Assembly (NCBI GenBank): GCA_947507875.1
Contig: CANNQP010000034.1
Location: 1 to 47,399 of the forward strand
DNA: 47,399 nucleotides
Direction of reading: 5' to 3'
Source of the DNA: Verrucomicrobiaceae bacterium
GTDB lineage: Bacteria > Verrucomicrobiota > Verrucomicrobiia > Verrucomicrobiales > Verrucomicrobiaceae
Shown: piece after piece, positions 8,078-19,900 of the stretch
Numbering within the stretch: position 1 is the first letter of the stretch
How the letters are laid out: the number at the start of each line of letters is the position of its first letter
The notes under the pieces: generated by a model
Seen by the model: the letters and a program-made list of their open reading frames with translations, nothing else
Databases searched by the model: none
Told to the model about the DNA's origin: nothing
Position numbers and translations under genes: made by a program

Positions 8078-11000
8078 ATGAAAATCTCAAGCCAGTTAAA
8101 GGAGCGCATCAGCCAAGGCTATGGCATTTTTACGTCATGCTTTTTCATGATGACCTTCTTTTTGCAAGCGGTGCCACCAGCAGCACCGGCTATTCGGCTC
8201 GTTGAATTTAGCAAAGCCGGGGTCACCTCAGGCGGCTCTGTATTTGTATCTAGTCGCCACTCTTATCTCGTATATTGGGAGGACAATGCTATAGACGAAG
8301 AAGGATACGAAGTACAAATCCGAAGTGTCGGTGGATCCTACTTCACAGCAGCAAGAGTTTCAGCTAATGTGAATCAGTCTTTAATCACACCGATTAGCGA
8401 ACTAGCACCAGGACAAGTTGTGCAGTTTCAGGTCATTGCATGGAAAAACAATGGAGCCACGGTCGAACGCAGCACTTCCCCTGCATTCAACTTCACCGTT
8501 CCCGATGGCAATGCAGAAAGCTCCATGACCGGGCCAGGATCCTCACTGCAAGCTGAAAATCTAAACGATAGCACAATCAGATTGAGTTGGTTGGACCGAA
8601 CCAATTCTGAAATCTATTACCAAATCGATTACTGGGAAGTTCAACCCAATCCCAGTTCGCCGACGTGGCAGACCTTGGGCTTTTCTAATTTATCGAGCAC
8701 ACTACCGCCGTCACGCACCCAACGAGATCTTCGTCTTCGTCTAATTCCTGACAAAAATTATCAATTCAGAGTTCGTGCCACTCGACTGGCAAGCGCAAGT
8801 GCGACAGACGTTTCTAGCTGGTCAAACGCCACACAACTTAATACACTACCTCTAACTGCCCCGACTCTGCTCACTGCACAAATTCAGCAAGAAAATCTTT
8901 TACGGCTTAACTGGGTCGATAATTCGACAAACGAGACCGGCTACGAAGTTCAGTATCGCTCCGCAACGGGCGGCAATCCACAACTCTTCATCAAGTTCAC
9001 TGAGTTACCGGAAGGAGCCACAAGCACACAAATCCAGGTTAACCAGGGTTCATCCTTCGAGTGGCAGGTGGTAGCGTTGTACACATATACCCCGAATAAT
9101 AGTGGTGCATCCACCACCATAAAGAGTGCTCCTTCGAATGTGATCACAACCACAACAAATTTTGCGGCTCCGACACAACTGACAGCAGCTGAGTCCGGAT
9201 TTGGAAGGACAGCCGACCTTACTTGGGTAGATAACACCTCTACAGAAGTTGGATTCAATATTTATACTCGCAAACAGGGCACTACATCGTGGCACTTTGC
9301 GCGGGCAGTGCGTGACAACGTGACACGACTTAGCGTCAACTCTCGCACCGAAGGTAATGACGAACAAGGTCTACCCGTTTTTACTCCGTTAGAAGTAGGT
9401 GTCACTCATGAATTCGTGGTTCGTGCAGTTGGAATCGACGAGGAGGTTTTCTCGGCTGATAGCAACATCACCAGCTGCACAGTAAAAGACGGTTTCACAA
9501 GCCGCCCTTATCATCCAGCACAAGTCGGAGTTTCATTCACCTACACGGCTACAACGACAAACCCAGAATCCCGAACGGCTTGGAGCGTTGATGGATTACC
9601 CGCAGGCCTAATTTTTAATCCAACAAATGGTGTCATCAGTGGTAGCCCAACGCAATCAGGCATTTTCATCTGCAACCTAAATGCTGATTTTGCTAACGCT
9701 CCACGAGCCACAGCACCTCTAACACTGCGAGTGCTGCCCAATGTGACGTCTCCTCTCCCTACCTTAGGAGCTAGTTTGTCCAATTTAGTGCTGGGCGTCC
9801 GTTCTAAGATTAAAATTCCACTCACCGGTAGATTCCAAGACGCAGACGCAGAGACAGGTGTGCGCCTAGAAACAACGCGCGGAACGATTGATGTTCTTTT
9901 GTATCCAAGCCTAGCCCCTAGAGCCGTCGAAAACTTTTTGTCTTATGTTCGTGCGGGTGACTATGACAACATGGTCTTTCATCGACTGGTTTCTGGCTTT
10001 GTTCTTCAAGGCGGCAGCATCCGCGCTGCGGGCCTACCCCGAAGCTTTTCCAGCATCAAGTCACGCCAAGCAACTCAGAACGAGCCAGGAATCAGCAACA
10101 CAAGAGGAACTCTTGCCGCAGCTAAAGTCGGAGCCAGGACCTCATTAGTCACCACTTCAGAGGGAACAACATTGAAGGATGAATCATATGGCTATGTGGG
10201 TAACCCTGACAGTGCAACGACAGACTTCTTCTTCAACTTAACGGGCAACAGCAACAATTTGGACAATCAAAACGGCGGTTTTACGGTTTTTGGACGACTC
10301 AACGCGTTATCCCTGAATTTAGTGGATACCATCGCCACACTTCCGCTTGGAAATTATCAAAACAACAACACAGGAAACAGTTATTCTCCAAGTCTAGACA
10401 AGAGACTAATCATTGACGGATCTCTAACTGCCTTTTCAGGCATCCCCATCAATGCTACCGAAGCTCCGTCGGACATGAATTTGAATCAAACAGTCCGCGT
10501 CATCAAAGCCTATGAGATAGCACCCATTCGCTACCAAGTGAATAGCCAACCGACAGGCGTTCTGACTGCGAGCATCGAAGGAAATGACCTCAATCTTGTC
10601 GGTATATCACGCGGTCTAACCAATGTCACAGTAACCGCAATTGATCAGGACAATCGTTCAGGCAGCATGAGCTTCCAAGTTGAGGTTAGAGCATCTTACC
10701 TACCCCCAACCATTACACGTCACCCTACCACACAAGCAGTTCGACAAGGCACCCGTGTAACAATGAGTGTCGGAGCAACAGGAACTGCACTTTCCTATCA
10801 GTGGCGAAAAAATGGACAACCCGTTGGCACCAATGCCAACAACTTTGTCATCCCAATTAGTCAAGCAAGTGATGCGGGCGAATATGACGTCATCGTTCGC
10901 AATGAGTCAGGTAGCGTCACAAGCCAAAAAGCACGTCTCGACATTCGCACATCACCTACCATAGGAACCTTATCCGCCTCCAAAGTCGTCGAACTAGGAA

Positions 11001-13789
11001 AGCCCTTAGCCCTGACCTTGACCAATGTATCAGGAGCTCCGACACCAACCATTCAATGGCGACGAGGAAGTGCTGCTGTCCCAGGTCAAACCTCTTCCTC
11101 ATTCTTGATCAAAACTAGTCGATTGACCGATGCTGGAATTTATTCAGCGACCGCATCGAATAGCGAAGGAAAAAGTTTAACGAGCAATGCAGCGAAAGTC
11201 ATCATCGTGGATAAAACCCCAAGAGTTCAAATTCACGTTCAAAATAGCAGAGTTACCATGACCGCAGCAGTGAGCGGCCCAGAAATCCTCTACCATTGGA
11301 AAAAGAACGGACAGCTCATTCCAGTGAATCAAGCTCGTCACTCTGGCATCGAAGAAGCTGTGCTCGTGATTCAGAATGTCGAGGCAAGTGACATTGGCGA
11401 TTATGAATGTCAGATCAGCCTGCCTGATGGACTTGGCACCACAACCACTGGCCCCATCAAATTATTGGCTGTAACAAGGCCTGTTGTCCCTAACCTCACA
11501 GGTCAAAACACACCAACACAGGGCTTCGTTGGTGTTGACTATTCTTGGACTATTCCTTATTCAAAATCCGATGTTCACACTCCGTCGCGATTCAGCCTAA
11601 CAGGCATCCCGAGTCTTCCTCCTGGTTTGAAATTTGATGCAACAACTGGCAGTTTGATTGGCAGGCCCACACGAGCAGGAAGCTATCGACTCACAGCGAC
11701 GGCAACGAATGCGGCTGGCACAAGCACTCCGTCTTCCATTGGAGATCTGGTTATTTCACCACTGCCGTCTGCCAATATCGGCATTTTTGGAGGCATCATC
11801 AACGCATCAGAAACGCTCAATTCAAACCGCGGAGGACGTTTTGAGATCATTGTCACCGACACCGGGTCCTACAGTTCAAAAATCACACTCGGCTCCGAAG
11901 TCATCAGTGCATCTGGAAGTTTAGGAATTGGACCTGGCATCTCCAATCCGGCAGGCCTCAGTTATCAAAGCATTCTGAAATTCACACGACGCGACAAAAA
12001 ACAAATGACGCTTTCTTTTGAAGCGGATTCGAGCTTTGGCTACGTAAACGGATTGCTTAGCGATGGCACCAACACAACGAGCATCAATGGATTCAGACAA
12101 GCTTGGAATGAAACCTGGAATCCGTGCCCATATGGAGGCACCCCCAAAGCTATCACTTACAATCTAGCGTTGGATCCCAATGCAGATGATATAGGCAATT
12201 TATCGGTGCCTCAGGGCAGTGGTTACTTGAGCATGAATGTGAGTGCCAACGGAGCAGCTAGTTTTACGGGTAGATTGGCAGATGGAACCTCGATAACTGC
12301 AAACGGACGCCTGGGGCCTGCTGGTGAAATTTTCTTCTTTAGCATGCTTTACGCCAATAGCGGCTCGCTGCTCACTAGACTCGATATTGGCGACAACTTA
12401 CTTCTTGGTAATGATGGCAACGTAAACCTTCGAGTTGCAGGACAAGCTAGATGGAATCGCAGCTTACAACCCTCCAACCAAAGACTCTATCAACAAGGAT
12501 TCAGCGAGATTTTTTTAAACGCACAAGGTGCGATTTATTACCCGCCAGGAACAAACCGAATCGTGATGAACCTACCGAACGTAGAGTCCAACGCTGAGTT
12601 GAAATTCACGGAAGCAAAAATCTCTTCCGCGTCACGTGTTCCTGATCGTGCGCTTCGTATTAGCACCCTCAATAAAGTCTCATATCCAACAACCAATCTA
12701 GCCGCAACAGCGATCAACACTCTTAACACGGCGACTGGTCTATTCGCAGGTAGCTTTAGCCTACGGGACGGTCCGAGCAATACACTACGGAACGTCGTCT
12801 TTCAAGGCATGATCATCCCTGCGGTTCCTTACACGCCCGAACAAAAGAACAACGCAGGAATAGTCATTCAATCTGAGATACCTGGGACCAGTGCACGAGG
12901 TGCAGGTTATTTCCTACTTCCAGAGCTACTACCCAACACTTCTACATCGACGCTTCATTCAGGTGCCGTCGTTCTACGTGGGGTCCCCATCAATATCACA
13001 ATTCAACCTATATCTCGCACACTGAATCCTGGAGAATTGGTTTCATTTTCCGTAACAGCGATAGGCCAAGGAACTCTCACTTATCGCTGGCGCAAAAATG
13101 GCACAACCATTGATGGAGCAACATCGCCCACTTATCAGATCACGAATATCACCAAATCGGCCAACGAGGGTAAATATGATTGCGTCGTTAGCAATGGCTC
13201 CTCCACGGTCAACTCTAATGAGGCAACTCTGACCGTGCGCGCTCCGGTCACCACAGTCACTGCAAATCGTTCACCCTCTAAAACTGCTGTAGCTACAGGA
13301 ACTAGGGTAACTTTTACTGCAAACGCAAACGGAACAAGTCCCCAATACCAGTGGTATAAAGATGGTCAGCCGATTGGTGGAGCCGTGAATGCAACCTATG
13401 TAATCGACTCGGCACAATCCACACACAACGGTAGTTACACAGTCAATGCTACGAATCCCGCAACGGCAGCTGGAGGTGTGACCTCAACTGCTATCAGCCT
13501 TCAGGTGGAAGATCCTATCGTCATCACTTCGGTTTCGCGAACTCCGACAGACTCGACTGTGACTGAGGGCACAAGCGTCACCTTTTCCGTGCAATTCACA
13601 GGCTCAACACAAGGCTTGAGTTTTCAATGGCGTAAAGGAAACGCTGCCATTGAAGGCGCTACCAGCCAAACCTACACCATCAATTCGGTGAGTTCAGCGG
13701 ATAGTGGAGGGTATAATATTCTGATCAAAAATATTGTTTCCACGGCAGGAGAGCTCAGTTCAGGAATTCAACTCAATGTAACTCCCTGA
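8078..13789 (+). CDS. Giant secreted FN3/Ig protein with embedded cyclophilin domain (paralogue 1)
   Basis: A 1,903-residue protein. It begins with a long signal peptide (residues 1 to about 31). Four fibronectin-III-like domains follow to about residue 470, with the recurring WVDNSTNETGYEVQYR-type strand. A putative Ig (He_PIG) domain lies at about 478-560 (GLPAGLIFNPTNGVISG). A cyclophilin-type peptidyl-prolyl isomerase domain occupies about 594-790: its FHRLVSGFVLQGG and DFFFNL...FTVFGR blocks preserve the positions of human CypA R55, F60, Q63 and F113. Then come a cadherin-like segment, three Ig domains (876 to about 1130), a second He_PIG (about 1130-1225), a beta-rich region with no family I recognise (1230-1630), and three C-terminal Ig domains (1640-1903). 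I see no PEP-CTERM, LPXTG or type IX tail. The role is presumably at the cell surface or extracellular; the substrate is unknown. Confidence 0.88.
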   Translation: MKISSQLKERISQGYGIFTSCFFMMTFFLQAVPPAAPAIRLVEFSKAGVTSGGSVFVSSRHSYLVYWEDNAIDEEGYEVQIRSVGGSYFTAARVSANVNQSLITPISELAPGQVVQFQVIAWKNNGATVERSTSPAFNFTVPDGNAESSMTGPGSSLQAENLNDSTIRLSWLDRTNSEIYYQIDYWEVQPNPSSPTWQTLGFSNLSSTLPPSRTQRDLRLRLIPDKNYQFRVRATRLASASATDVSSWSNATQLNTLPLTAPTLLTAQIQQENLLRLNWVDNSTNETGYEVQYRSATGGNPQLFIKFTELPEGATSTQIQVNQGSSFEWQVVALYTYTPNNSGASTTIKSAPSNVITTTTNFAAPTQLTAAESGFGRTADLTWVDNTSTEVGFNIYTRKQGTTSWHFARAVRDNVTRLSVNSRTEGNDEQGLPVFTPLEVGVTHEFVVRAVGIDEEVFSADSNITSCTVKDGFTSRPYHPAQVGVSFTYTATTTNPESRTAWSVDGLPAGLIFNPTNGVISGSPTQSGIFICNLNADFANAPRATAPLTLRVLPNVTSPLPTLGASLSNLVLGVRSKIKIPLTGRFQDADAETGVRLETTRGTIDVLLYPSLAPRAVENFLSYVRAGDYDNMVFHRLVSGFVLQGGSIRAAGLPRSFSSIKSRQATQNEPGISNTRGTLAAAKVGARTSLVTTSEGTTLKDESYGYVGNPDSATTDFFFNLTGNSNNLDNQNGGFTVFGRLNALSLNLVDTIATLPLGNYQNNNTGNSYSPSLDKRLIIDGSLTAFSGIPINATEAPSDMNLNQTVRVIKAYEIAPIRYQVNSQPTGVLTASIEGNDLNLVGISRGLTNVTVTAIDQDNRSGSMSFQVEVRASYLPPTITRHPTTQAVRQGTRVTMSVGATGTALSYQWRKNGQPVGTNANNFVIPISQASDAGEYDVIVRNESGSVTSQKARLDIRTSPTIGTLSASKVVELGKPLALTLTNVSGAPTPTIQWRRGSAAVPGQTSSSFLIKTSRLTDAGIYSATASNSEGKSLTSNAAKVIIVDKTPRVQIHVQNSRVTMTAAVSGPEILYHWKKNGQLIPVNQARHSGIEEAVLVIQNVEASDIGDYECQISLPDGLGTTTTGPIKLLAVTRPVVPNLTGQNTPTQGFVGVDYSWTIPYSKSDVHTPSRFSLTGIPSLPPGLKFDATTGSLIGRPTRAGSYRLTATATNAAGTSTPSSIGDLVISPLPSANIGIFGGIINASETLNSNRGGRFEIIVTDTGSYSSKITLGSEVISASGSLGIGPGISNPAGLSYQSILKFTRRDKKQMTLSFEADSSFGYVNGLLSDGTNTTSINGFRQAWNETWNPCPYGGTPKAITYNLALDPNADDIGNLSVPQGSGYLSMNVSANGAASFTGRLADGTSITANGRLGPAGEIFFFSMLYANSGSLLTRLDIGDNLLLGNDGNVNLRVAGQARWNRSLQPSNQRLYQQGFSEIFLNAQGAIYYPPGTNRIVMNLPNVESNAELKFTEAKISSASRVPDRALRISTLNKVSYPTTNLAATAINTLNTATGLFAGSFSLRDGPSNTLRNVVFQGMIIPAVPYTPEQKNNAGIVIQSEIPGTSARGAGYFLLPELLPNTSTSTLHSGAVVLRGVPINITIQPISRTLNPGELVSFSVTAIGQGTLTYRWRKNGTTIDGATSPTYQITNITKSANEGKYDCVVSNGSSTVNSNEATLTVRAPVTTVTANRSPSKTAVATGTRVTFTANANGTSPQYQWYKDGQPIGGAVNATYVIDSAQSTHNGSYTVNATNPATAAGGVTSTAISLQVEDPIVITSVSRTPTDSTVTEGTSVTFSVQFTGSTQGLSFQWRKGNAAIEGATSQTYTINSVSSADSGGYNILIKNIVSTAGELSSGIQLNVTP

Positions 13790-13833
13790 ACATGGTTCTT
13801 GCACCTAATGCCCTAAGCTGAAGTGGCCAGACG

Positions 13834-13860
13834 TTGACAAACACTGCGCTATCTCAATAA
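13834..13860 (+). promoter_or_regulatory. Candidate promoter for the second giant protein
   Basis: A TTGACA hexamer (13834-13839) sits in the 145-bp gap between the two giant genes. The best -10 candidate, CAATAA (13855-13860), is weak and the 15-bp spacing is short, so only the -35 match is persuasive. It suggests the second paralogue may be transcribed separately. Confidence 0.3.
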
Positions 13861-13934
13861 ACTAAAGGCAATTCTCAACATTACTTGAAGTTAACGAAAA
13901 CCAAATCGGTGACAAAGTCATAAACAATCCGCAA

Positions 13935-16900
13935 ATGATGCGCCCCACTTTAATGTTTATACGCCGTCAATTGGCGCTACTGCCAATGATGGCTTGCTTA
14001 TTGGTCATTGGCGGAAATGCGTTCGGGGCGCCACCCGCACAGCCAAGCAATCTACAGGTCGAATTCACTCGATTCGGTTTTCCTTATAACAATGAAGGCA
14101 TCGAAACCAACAACTCATGGCTATCTTGGTATTTGAGCTGGGACGACAACGCCCTTGATGAAGATGGATATCACATTCAAGCACGTTTTGGCAACGCAGG
14201 TCCATTTTACAATCAAAAGCAACTACCCGCTGGAGCGCGGTTTGTGAGGATTTCAACGGGCATTCCGCCAAGTGGCCCAGGAAGAACACAGATCCAGTTT
14301 AAAGTGATTCCTTGGAAGTTTAATGGAACGAGCACAGAATCGAGTGAAGCCATCATCACAACATTCATCCCCCCGAGAGACAATAAGAGTGAAATCACAG
14401 CCCCTAGCAATCTAACAGCGACGAACTTTGACGCTGATTCGATCACGAATGGCCTTCAAGCTGATGATGGTAAAGTGCAATTGGTTTGGCTCGATAACTC
14501 CAGCGGAGAGCTTTATCAGCGAATCCGGATGAGAGAGAGCATCCCAAATCAGGCGGCGGAGGCAGGATGGCTAACGATTGTCCCCGCAGAACACGGTTCT
14601 TATGAGATACCTTTCAACAGGACCAGTATCACACTCTCAAATCGAGATTATGTCATCACGAAAACCAGCCCCTCTCTAGAACTCAATCGAATTCAGCTAA
14701 TTCCAGGAAAAACATATGAATTCGAAGTGGGGGCAGGAAATACTTACACGACCAGCGGCGAGCTTAACATACCCATCAACTACACTGCCAAAAGCAGTGC
14801 TCCACATTTCGTAACACCAACGTTGGCAGGACCGACGCTTTTCAGTGCCACTTCACTTGGCGAATCAGCCATGAGTCTGAGTTGGAAAGACAACTCCAAC
14901 AATGAAACTGGTTATGAAGTGCAGTATCGAAGAATATCGCAAGATTCCGATCCTCCATGGTTATCGCTAGGAACGGTCGGAGAAAACGTCACCAATGTGT
15001 CTTTGCCGATTGTGCAAACAGCAACAGCTGAGCTTCGAGTTCGTGCCTTTTATTCCTACCGCCCAACAACGGCCACGACAAACACTGTAATCAATTCGGC
15101 CTTTTCCAACACAGCTACTGCAAGCATGACAGAATTCCGCGCACCTTCTCAATTAATAGCAGTTACTTCCGGTGTGTCTAAAACGATAGATTTATCGTGG
15201 CAGGACAACTCTACCACAGAAGCAGGATTTAATGTTTATTGTAGGCCTGCAGGTTCAACGGGAGCTTATCAATTCTGTCGAGCAACGCCTCCAAACCTGA
15301 CCCAGGTAAGCGTTAACTCCTTTACATCAGGTAGCCCATTCAACAGCAATAACCTTACGTTCACCACATTTACAATCGGTAGTGCATACGAATTTGTTGT
15401 CAGAGCCGTCGGAAACCAAGAAGAGGTAGAATCCTTCAACAGCAATAGCGTTACTGCCTTTGCCCGCGAAGGCTTTACCAACCGGCTTTATCAGCCTATT
15501 CAGCAAAACCAATCCTTTAGCTACACGCTCACTGTTGGAAGCCAAACCAACTTCACACGATTTGAAGCTACCGGCTTACCCGCAGGTCTTAACCTCAATG
15601 CAAATTCAGGTTTAATCTCAGGAACACCAACCGTTGCAGGATACTATTCAGTTCCCATTCGTGCAGTGTATCAAGACTACACTGCAATGAGTAATCTTGA
15701 TCTTCGAATTTTGCCGACTCTAGCAGGGCCTATCATGGCTGAAGGTGCGGCTATTGGAGATCGAAGAATCGGCTTGAATGATCCTCTCATCATTCCTCTT
15801 CAGGGCAGATTCACGGATGCAGATACGAAGGCTGCGGTTCGTATGATCACCACCAAGGGAAATCTAGACATTGGCATGTTCATCGACCTCACTCCACAGG
15901 CGGTGCAAAACTTCATCAATTACGCATCCAATGGAGATTACACACAAATGGTATTCCACCGTCTTGATAAAGACTTTGTTTTACAGGGAGGCTTCCTAAA
16001 GGCAGTGAGTGCTCCTCGAACTTTTACCTCTCTTAGTGCCAGACCTTCACCCATCAATGAACCTGGCGTGAGTAACTTGTTCGGAACTGTTGCTTCTGCC
16101 AAACTAGGCGAACGAACTAGCTATGAACGGAACGCACAAGGCGAGATCGTCTATGACTCGTCCGGTAACCCTAAAATCCGACAGACTGGCGCAGACATGG
16201 GGTATGTGGGAAATCCCAATAGTGCCAGTATCGACTTTTTCTTCAATCTCGGCAACAATAGCCAAAATCTTGATAACCAGAATGGAGGCTTTACAGCATT
16301 TGGAAGAGTGGGAACTCCTGCATTGCAATTGCTCCAACAAATCAATCAGTTGCCAGTCGGAGCCTACCTGAACAACAACACAGGTAACAGCAATAATGCC
16401 AATCTCGATAAGCGTATTATCTTAGATGGGAGCTACTACCCATTGACAAAAATCCCCATGGATGCAGCGACAGCTCCTGCTGATATGGACATCGAAAAAA
16501 CCATTCGGGTCACGAGCATACAGCCCATCGCTTCGGTGAGCTATTCCGTAGATTCGCAATCCACAAACACTGCCACCGCAGTAGTCGAGGGAACCAATCT
16601 TCGAATCACTGGTCTAAGCGCAGGAACTCGCGCCATCAACGTAACCGCACGAGATATCGACGGCAATACAGCCACTACCTCATTCAATGTGACTGTTGCT
16701 CCAGGCTATCGTCGTCCATCCATCACGCGTCAACCCAGCTCAGTTATTACTAGAGCTAATGCCACCATCCGTTTTACGGTAACTGCTACCGGCACAAACA
16801 TAGGTTACCGATGGAGAAAAAATGGAACCATTATCTCGGGACAAACAGGGCAAGGAAGCCCAAGCTATAGTCTAGTTTCAGTTCAGAACTCGGATGAAGC

Positions 16901-19900
16901 TGAGTATGACGTTATGGTCTACAACGAGAGCGAATCTATCGTCAGTTCAAAAGCTAAATTAGAGATTATCAAACCGCCTGTTATCACAGGAAGTTTGAAT
17001 AGTCAGCTTGTAGAAGCTGGATCATCTTTTGAACTTATCGCAAATCTAACCGCAGGATCCCCATCACCTACATTCTCATGGAAGCGTGGTGCAGCTGTGG
17101 TGCCACGTCAAACTTCAAACACTTTAAGAATCGAGAGTGCGAGTTTGGCTGATGCTGGCAGGTATCAAGCAAGTGCAAGAAACTCTGCAGGCATAGCCAG
17201 CACAGATCAGGCAACCATAGTCGTCATTGATAAAAGGCCAGCACTGCAAGTCGAAACCCCCAACAGCAATGTGCGTTTGACAGCACAAGTCTCAGGCTCG
17301 GAGTTAAACTATCAGTGGCATCGCATTCTCCCTGGTAACACTTATCAAAAAATCAATGGGGCTGAGGATCCCGTGCTAATTCTACCAAATGCCAATCCTC
17401 AGACAGACATTGGTGACTATGCCTGCGAAGTTACACTTCCGGATGGAATAGATGACACAAACAAACATTACACAGGGACCATCACCCTAGCTTTATCCAA
17501 CAGACCTATTATTAGTGAGTTGTTAACATTAACAGACGCCATTGTTGGTGCCACTTATGATCGTTTGCCACCCTATGGTTTTAACAATCTAAACAATATT
17601 ACCAGCATACGAATCAGCGGACTTCCTCCAGGTTTAACGTACAACACAACCACTGGAAGAATCTTTGGAAGGCCAACTAAACCAGGAAATTATTTAGTTA
17701 GCTTCACCGCTAGCAATAAAGCAGGGAGTAGCAACACCGTCAGAAAAACCATGCGCGTTTATTCGATGGGTAGTGGCCTATCTGGCACTTTTACGGCAAA
17801 TGTGGATGCCGTTGAAGGCATCAATCAGAACAAAGGTGGTCGAGTAGTCGTTGCAGTTACGAACTCCGGCACATTCACATCACAACTCCAAATGGGTAGA
17901 GAACAATTCAGAAGCGCTGGCAACATGGTTCTCATCAACACGGTGTCTGATTCGAATGGGAATACTTTTCTGGTTTATCTGGGATCGACGAATATTACTA
18001 GACCTGGCCGCAGCAATTTGAACTTAGCTTTTCAGATTGTGGAAGGGACTCAAAGTTTCAATGGATTGATTAACGACGGAAACCTCACTGCCACCTTCGA
18101 AGGCTATCGCCAGATTTGGAATACTCAATTTCGTCAAGGTCCTCTGATTATGCTGAAAAACCAGCGAATTTCGGAAGCTCTGAGGCATAACGTTCTGTGG
18201 TCGATCCCTGACAATCTCTTGTCTCGAACTGATATACCACAAGGAGATAGCTATTTGTCTGCCACGGCAACTCTTTCCGGTATAGTCAACATTGCTGGAC
18301 GCATGTCAGATGGTTCACGATTCACAGCATCCTCCATCTTAAGTCCATACATCACTGAAACACTTGATGATGAAACCAGTGATAACCCCCAAGATACCGT
18401 CACGCGCAGCAAGGTAGTCACCCCGTTCTTTCAGAGTTTAAACAATGGAACTGCATCGCTCATGGGTGACATGGAGTTCATGATCAGTGATCGATTGTCT
18501 CTGTATCTCGGCAACTCCAACTTTCCTCAAGAACTTCCTCCGGCCAACCAGGTTAGAGGCAACGCGCGTTGGATCAAAGATCAACAACCAACCTCAGATC
18601 GGTTTTACCGCACAGGTTTTGATGCGATTACTTTAAACGGCATTGGCTCTTTATATGATCCACCGAGCACGAATCGAATTGTGCTAAAACTTCCAAATGT
18701 GCCCGGGAATGCAGTTTTAGATTTCAGCCAAGCCAACATAGACAATGCGTCTCCTAACCCTGATTTACCCAGTTTTAGAATCACGACGACACACACTGGA
18801 AGTGTGACTGGCAGCAATCCCGCAAAGGTGCAACTCAGTATCAACCCATCAACAGGACTCATTACAGGCAGTTTTAGCTTATCAGATAGGCGCAATGCCT
18901 CGTTCGAAGGATTATGCATATCAGCCAGTCAATCGGAACCCAAGTTAGGCTACCGATATCGCTTACCCTATGCGGGAGGTTTTTTTCATATTCCAACCAC
19001 AACAGCAACAAACTCCCCTTTCTCCTCTGGTAAGTTTCTCCTCAAAACGCCAACTATCACATTCACAACGCAACCCATTTCTGCGACAGTCAGCCCAGGA
19101 GCTAGTACTGAGGTCAGCCTAACTGCCGTCGCGGTGGGAATGCCTGATTTGTCTTATCAATGGTACCAAAATGGAAACATGCTTAGAAATGGAGGTTCTT
19201 TCTCAGGCACTGATGAAAGCACCCTAACTATACGAGGCATACAACAAGTTAACGCAGGCAGCTATGTTTGCGTCGCTTATGCTGGATCCATTTCTGTGCC
19301 CAGCAATTCAGCTACGATAACTGTTCGTGCCCCCGTTTCTTCGGTAAGCCTAGTACGCACCCCGCCAACAGCCACCATCAATAGTGGATCGCAGGTCACT
19401 TTCAATGCCAGCGTTCAAGGCTCGCCCAACATCGAATACCGATGGTTCAAGAACAATGTTCGAATCGATGGCGTATCGGGATCTAGTTACAGTTTTACTG
19501 CTTCTTCAAGCAATGCGGGCACTTATAAAGTCAGTGCTAGAAACGACCTTAATGCAGCCAATGAATTCATCACAAGTGCAGGTGTTGATTTATCCATCAA
19601 TCAGTTAACTACAAACGTTACTCTAACACGTTCTCCCGAAGGAGAAATCAGACCTGGACAGAATGTCACCTTCACCGCGGTGGCTGACGGTGATGGCGAA
19701 AAAACTTACACCTGGTTCAAAAATGGTGAAATCATTCCTTCGGCAAGCGGTAGCACCTATAGTCTGAATGACGTTCAATTCGAAGCCAACGGCAGTTACA
19801 AGTGCCGAGTGACTAGCTCAAACACACCAGCTCCTGTTGATAGCAATGAGGTGAGCTTAAACGTCACCAATACCATCAGGAATGTGGTCGCTAGCCGCAC

